Position numbers and translations under genes: made by a program. Shown in pieces: positions 8,029-10,518 of a stretch of 10,518 nucleotides of DNA (position 1 is its first letter; the number at the start of each line of letters is the position of its first letter). The notes below the pieces were generated by a model. It was not told the DNA's origin. It did not search any database and was given only the letters and a program-made list of their open reading frames with translations. The stretch is from an uncultured Bacteroidota bacterium (GTDB lineage: Bacteria; Bacteroidota; Bacteroidia; UKL13-3): NCBI GenBank assembly GCA_903888395.1, contig CAISTO010000149.1:1-10518 (forward strand). The letters run 5' to 3'.

Positions 8029-8061
8029 GGTTTGAGATTTACAAAAAAAATATAAACAAAA

Positions 8062-8856
8062 ATGAATAATTTTAAACTTAAAATGATACCAGACCGAACT
8101 GTTAAACCACGTCAAAGTGGAATAAACATGGTAATGGATAAAGGTCTTAGCATGAGAGAAGCTGAAGATTTATTATCGGTATCTGGTGATTATATTGACA
8201 TTATTAAACTTGGATTTGGAACTGCTTTTGTAACTCCAAATTTGGAAGAAAAAATAAAATTATATCAAAAAAACAATGTGATAGTTTATTTTGGTGGAAC
8301 TTTATTTGAAGCTTTTTTAGTTAGAAATCAATTTGATGAATATTTAAAAGTATTAGAAAAATTCAAACTTTCACATGCTGAAATTTCTGATGGATCAATA
8401 GAATTACCTCATGATATAAAGTTAGATTATATTAGTAAATTAAGTAAATATGTTACTGTATTAAGTGAAGTAGGTAGTAAAGATGTTGAAAAAATAATTC
8501 CGCCATACCAATGGATTGAATTAATGCAAACTGAGATTCAGGCTGGTGCTTGGAAAGTAATAGCTGAGGCACGCGAGGCAGGAAATGTAGGCGTATACAG
8601 AAGCAATGGCGAAGTAAGAGAAGGTTTGGTACAAGAAATATTAACTAAACTTCCTCCCGAAAAAATTATTTGGGAAGCACCACAAAAAGCACAACAAACG
8701 TATTTTATAAAATTAGTAGGTGCCAATGTTAATTTAGGAAATATTGCACCAAATGATGTAATACCAAGTGAAACTTTACGCATTGGTTTGCGCAGCGATA
8801 CTTTCAATTTCTTTTTAGGAAAAGGAACAAAATATACTACTGTAAAAAAGAAATAA
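8062..8856 (+). CDS. comA: Phosphosulfolactate synthase (ComA family)
   Basis: The family enzyme adds sulfite to phosphoenolpyruvate, giving (2R)-phospho-3-sulfolactate; in methanogens this is the first step of coenzyme M biosynthesis. The protein has the family's usual size (264 residues) and conserved segments: VKPRQSGINMVMDKG (14-28), KLGFGT (49-54), YFGGTLFE (76-83), AEISDGSIELP (106-116), EVGSK (136-140), WEAPQKAQQ (204-212), LGNI (225-228) and ETLRIGLRSDTF (237-248). This fits the TIM-barrel fold of the family. A methanogen role is excluded by context, so the bacterial role is open. Possibilities are a sulfolactate or sulfopyruvate supply for cysteate and sulfonolipids, or another sulfonate; plant HSA32 shows that relatives may have diverged in function. 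It follows the acyl-CoA synthetase after 99 bases and ends just before a strong terminator. Confidence 0.9.
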   Translation: MNNFKLKMIPDRTVKPRQSGINMVMDKGLSMREAEDLLSVSGDYIDIIKLGFGTAFVTPNLEEKIKLYQKNNVIVYFGGTLFEAFLVRNQFDEYLKVLEKFKLSHAEISDGSIELPHDIKLDYISKLSKYVTVLSEVGSKDVEKIIPPYQWIELMQTEIQAGAWKVIAEAREAGNVGVYRSNGEVREGLVQEILTKLPPEKIIWEAPQKAQQTYFIKLVGANVNLGNIAPNDVIPSETLRIGLRSDTFNFFLGKGTKYTTVKKK

Positions 8857-8867
8857 AATTGAATTCG

Positions 8868-8879
8868 AAATTCGAATAA
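8868..8879 (+). repeat. AAATTCGAATAA dispersed repeat, copy 1
   Basis: AAATTCGAATAA here is identical to 9255-9266, and its core AAATTCGAA appears inverted at 9340-9348. It overlaps a small tandem (ATTCGAA, ATTCGAAT) just past the comA stop. The three copies may mark the ends of an inserted or shuffled element, or be simple-sequence drift. Confidence 0.6.
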
Positions 8880-8891
8880 TAAAATACGAAT

Positions 8892-8927
8892 AAAAAGGAG
8901 GCTGTCTCAAATAAGGACAGCCTTTTT
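8892..8927 (+). terminator. Intrinsic terminator of comA
   Basis: GGCTGTC (8900-8906) pairs perfectly with GACAGCC (8916-8922) over a nine-base loop. An A-run precedes the stem and five T follow it. It lies 36 bases past the comA stop codon, with the usual geometry of a factor-independent terminator. Confidence 0.85.
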
Positions 8928-9003
8928 CATGGTGTTAAATTGAGCGAATACCGATATACCGCACATGCTTTGACTTATTGCTTGTAACATTTATAAACAT
9001 TGA

Positions 9004-9050
9004 GTTCCAGAGGAACGAAACATTTTGTAACAACGGGTTTTAACCCGTTG
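9004..9050 (+). repeat. Two-hairpin REP-like element A
   Basis: A short hairpin, GTTCC-AGA-GGAAC (9004-9016), is followed after 14 mostly A/T bases by a longer perfect hairpin, CAACGGGTT-TT-AACCCGTTG (9031-9050). The same architecture occurs on the opposite strand at 9160-9206. From memory, closely similar sequences recur between genes in Bacteroidota genomes, as expected of REP-type dispersed repeats; this could not be searched here. Confidence 0.7.
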
Positions 9051-9081
9051 AAAAAATGAACATAACCTACTCTATTTTTCG

Positions 9082-9139
9082 AAAACCCCTAAATAATTGC
9101 GCTAAGCGAGGCTTAGCGCAATTATTTAGGGGTTTTTTT
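9082..9139 (+). terminator. Perfect 26-bp inverted repeat with T-run
   Basis: The left arm 9082-9107 and right arm 9111-9136 are exact reverse complements, 26 pairs, separated only by GAG. The right arm runs into seven T (9133-9139), so in the plus direction it has the form of an extremely strong terminator; in the minus direction the run is four T. The stem is far longer than a normal terminator, and comA already has one about 160 bases earlier. A dispersed palindromic element is therefore an equally good reading. Confidence 0.8.
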
Positions 9140-9159
9140 GTGATTTTCTATTCCTTTAA

Positions 9160-9206
9160 CCCCGAATTTCATTCGGGGCTATTAATATTAAACTCCTTCG
9201 GAGTTT
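9160..9206 (-). repeat. Two-hairpin REP-like element B, opposite to element A
   Basis: Read on the minus strand, a short hairpin AAACTCC-GAA-GGAGTTT (9190-9206) is followed after 11 A/T-rich bases by a longer perfect hairpin CCCCGAAT-GAA-ATTCGGGG (9160-9178). The order, spacing and stem sizes parallel element A, but the element points the other way, so A and B face each other around the 26-bp inverted repeat. Confidence 0.7.
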
Positions 9207-9254
9207 CTCTTTTTTTGCTTCTTAAGTAGACGCATATGCGATAAAAACGGAAAG

Positions 9255-9348
9255 AAATTCGAATAAAAAAAATTGAATAAACCACATAGAAATAAAAAAA
9301 ACATAGTGTAATGCCATGTTTTTTTATGTTTTTATGTAGTTCGAATTT
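9255..9348. repeat. Imperfect 94-base inverted repeat with AAATTCGAA ends
   Basis: AAATTCGAA (9255-9263) is mirrored by TTCGAATTT (9340-9348). Within them ACATA (9284-9288) pairs with TATGT (9333-9337), and a core hairpin lies at 9295-9325. The two sides are alignable over most of the inner 54 bases with small gaps. This could be a miniature element or a terminator region enlarged by duplication. Confidence 0.55.
9295..9325 (-). terminator. Probable bidirectional terminator, serving leuS
   Basis: Seven A plus CAT (9295-9304) pairs with ATG plus seven T (9316-9325) over an 11-base loop. Read from leuS, the stem runs into eight T (9294-9301), as in an intrinsic terminator; it works the same way from the other side. 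It lies about 60 bases past the leuS stop. The stem is weak in G+C. Confidence 0.5.
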
Positions 9349-9353
9349 TAGAG

Positions 9354-9377
9354 AGAGACAATGCATGCCTTGTCTCT
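9354..9377 (-). repeat. 24-base near-perfect palindrome after leuS
   Basis: AGAGACAA (9354-9361) pairs with TTGTCTCT (9370-9377). The inner eight bases continue the symmetry with a single mismatch, so 11 of 12 pairs match. It begins 10 bases past the leuS stop codon. On the leuS strand it is followed by CTCTAAAATTC rather than a T-run, so it is a poor terminator by itself. It resembles, from memory, a GAGACAAGGC/GCCTTGTCTC palindrome scattered through Bacteroidota genomes. Confidence 0.7.
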
Positions 9378-9387
9378 GCAAGGTTTA

Positions 9388-10518
9388 TTAACAAACTAAA
9401 TTCACAATTTTTCCTTTAACAAAAATTACTTTTTTAGGTGTTTTGCCTTCTAACCATTTTTGAATAGACTCATTGGCTAATACAGTTGCTTCTATTTCTA
9501 AAGCTGAAGTTTGCAAACTGAATGTTAAATTCATTCGGTGCTTTCCGTTAATTGAAATAGGATAACTGAATTCATCTTCTACCAAATATTCGGCATTAAA
9601 AATTGGAAAACTAGCTTTGGTTATACTTGTTGTATTTCCTAATTGTTGCCAAAGTTCTTCGGCAATATGAGGTGCATAAGGGGAAAGTACAATTAACAAA
9701 TCTTGCAAAATAGCTTGTTTATTACATTTCAAATCTGTTAGTTCATTTACACAAATCATAAAGTTAGAAACTGAAGTATTGAACGAAAAGTTCTCAACAT
9801 CATCAGCTACTTTTTTAATGGTTTTGTGCAATGCTTTTAGCTCAGCTTTTGTTGGTTCGTGTTGGTTAATAATAAAGTTTCCTTCATTGTTATAAAACAA
9901 ACGCCAAAGTTTTTTCAAAAACCTGTGTACTCCTTCTATTCCATTGGTATTCCAAGGTTTGCTTTGTTCCAACGGACCTAAAAACATTTCATATAAACGC
10001 AAAGTATCAGCACCATAATCAGCCACAATATCATCTGGAGTTACCACATTGTATTTTGACTTCGACATTTTTTCAATTTCGCTTCCACAAATGTATTTGC
10101 CTTCTTCTAAAACAAATTCAGCATTATTATAATCCTCTCTCCAATTTTTAAATGCTTCAATATCTAAAACATCATTTTTTACAAAATTTACATCTACGTT
10201 TATTGCATAAGTTTCAAAATCATTTCTTAAATTAAAGGAAACAAATTTGTTTGAATCTTTAATTCTATAAACAAAGCTACTTCTTCCAGTTATCATTCCT
10301 TGATTGATTAACTTCTTGGCTGGTTCATTGCAAGGAATTAAGTCTAAATCATACAAGAATTTACTCCAAAAACGTACGTACAATAAATGGCCGGTAGCAT
10401 GTTCACTCCCACCTAAATATAAATCAACTTGTTGCCAATAATCAGCCGATTTTTTACTTACAAATTCATCGGAGTTTTTATTGTCCATGTAACGCAAAAA
10501 ATACCAACTGCTTCCAGC
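9388..10518 (-). CDS. leuS: Leucyl-tRNA synthetase, C-terminal part (5' end outside window)
   Basis: Class I aminoacyl-tRNA synthetase charging tRNA-Leu in the cytoplasm. The reading frame is open to the right edge, so the window holds the last 376 codons of a gene expected to encode well over 800 residues. A TTG at 10495-10497 is an internal Leu, not a start: the residues reaching the edge read AGSSWYFLRYMD, a strongly conserved LeuRS catalytic segment. Next come YLGGSEHATGHLLY (about 34-47 of the fragment), the insertion preceding the signature loop, and KMSKS (150-154), which binds ATP. TPDDIVADYGADTLRLYEMFLGP follows, leading into the helical anticodon-binding domain (about 200-310). The small C-terminal domain ends KGKIVNLVC, as intact LeuRS proteins do. 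No frameshift or missing motif was seen. It converges on comA. Confidence 0.97.
   Translation of the reverse strand, partial: AGSSWYFLRYMDNKNSDEFVSKKSADYWQQVDLYLGGSEHATGHLLYVRFWSKFLYDLDLIPCNEPAKKLINQGMITGRSSFVYRIKDSNKFVSFNLRNDFETYAINVDVNFVKNDVLDIEAFKNWREDYNNAEFVLEEGKYICGSEIEKMSKSKYNVVTPDDIVADYGADTLRLYEMFLGPLEQSKPWNTNGIEGVHRFLKKLWRLFYNNEGNFIINQHEPTKAELKALHKTIKKVADDVENFSFNTSVSNFMICVNELTDLKCNKQAILQDLLIVLSPYAPHIAEELWQQLGNTTSITKASFPIFNAEYLVEDEFSYPISINGKHRMNLTFSLQTSALEIEATVLANESIQKWLEGKTPKKVIFVKGKIVNLVC

Larger units (their letters stand above)
8857..9387. other. 531-base convergent spacer packed with inverted repeats, no gene
   Basis: This spacer lies between the stops of comA (plus) and leuS (minus). 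No reading frame here has credible coding character. The spacer holds at least eight palindromes, itemised separately: a comA terminator, two two-hairpin elements in opposite orientation, a perfect 26-bp inverted repeat, a 10-base palindrome (CGCATATGCG, 9231-9240), a large imperfect inverted repeat with the probable leuS terminator, and a 24-base near-palindrome. The stretch 8928-9000 shows only a direct repeat, TTGTAACA at 8982-8989 and 9025-9032. Confidence 0.85.

Noticed and set aside
9231..9240. CGCATATGCG as an operator or restriction-type site
   Set aside because: It is a perfect 10-base palindrome, but it stands alone near no start codon and such matches occur by chance; it is only mentioned within the spacer description.
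8892..9377. CRISPR array or riboswitch in the spacer
   Set aside because: The palindromes differ in sequence and spacing, so there is no repeat-spacer periodicity. The spacer lies between two 3' ends, where a leader riboswitch would have no gene to control.
9169..9381. Minus-strand 70-codon open frame in the leuS-comA spacer
   Set aside because: It runs through palindromes and homopolymer runs, has no recognisable domain, and consists almost wholly of repeat sequence; an accidental frame is the simpler reading.
10495..10497. TTG as a leuS start codon
   Set aside because: The frame continues upstream to the window edge encoding AGSSWYF directly before LRYMD, a conserved internal LeuRS motif, so the codon is an internal Leu.

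Overview
The window looks like chromosomal DNA from a member of the Bacteroidota. It is AT-rich (roughly one third G+C by eye). Start codons lack clear Shine-Dalgarno sequences. There is an OMPP1/FadL-type outer-membrane barrel with the N-terminal signature usual in that phylum, a lipoprotein with an SSC lipobox, and phosphohexomutase and LeuRS sequences of the Bacteroidota type. The spacers are full of short palindromes. No transposase, phage gene, tRNA, rRNA or CRISPR array was seen.

Left block (144-5791, all minus strand). In transcription order this block holds an Asn/Tyr/Pro/Gly-rich lipoprotein, an OMPP1/FadL-family outer-membrane protein 56 bases downstream, a GlmM-type phosphohexomutase that appears to start with TTG, and the YchF/OLA1-type P-loop ATPase. 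The first two form a plausible envelope operon. glmM (cell-wall UDP-GlcNAc supply) and ychF (ribosome-associated ATPase) follow after spacers of 150 and 108 bases. The second spacer carries a 14-base tandem repeat directly against the ychF start codon.

Middle block (5792-8856). A 278-base divergent intergenic region separates the lipoprotein from two plus-strand genes. These are a long-chain acyl-CoA synthetase (FAA1 family) and a phosphosulfolactate synthase (ComA family), 99 bases apart. Acyl-CoA and a C3 sulfonate precursor are both conceivable inputs to the sulfonolipids of Bacteroidota, but that link is inference only.

Right block (8857-10518). comA and the minus-strand leuS converge on a 531-base spacer that contains no gene but a remarkable series of inverted repeats. 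In order these are a comA terminator, a two-hairpin element, a perfect 26-bp inverted repeat, a second two-hairpin element of the same architecture in opposite orientation, an imperfect 94-base inverted repeat holding the probable leuS terminator, and a nearly perfect 24-base palindrome 10 bases past the leuS stop. The two-hairpin elements facing each other around a central hairpin resemble a REP/BIME-type mosaic and are the most interesting structure in the window. The leuS gene is cut by the right edge; its last 376 codons are present.

The protein-coding content is mostly ordinary housekeeping. I found no convincing new multi-gene system. The items most worth following up are the palindrome cluster, the comA/acyl-CoA synthetase neighbourhood and the lipoprotein/OMPP1 pair.
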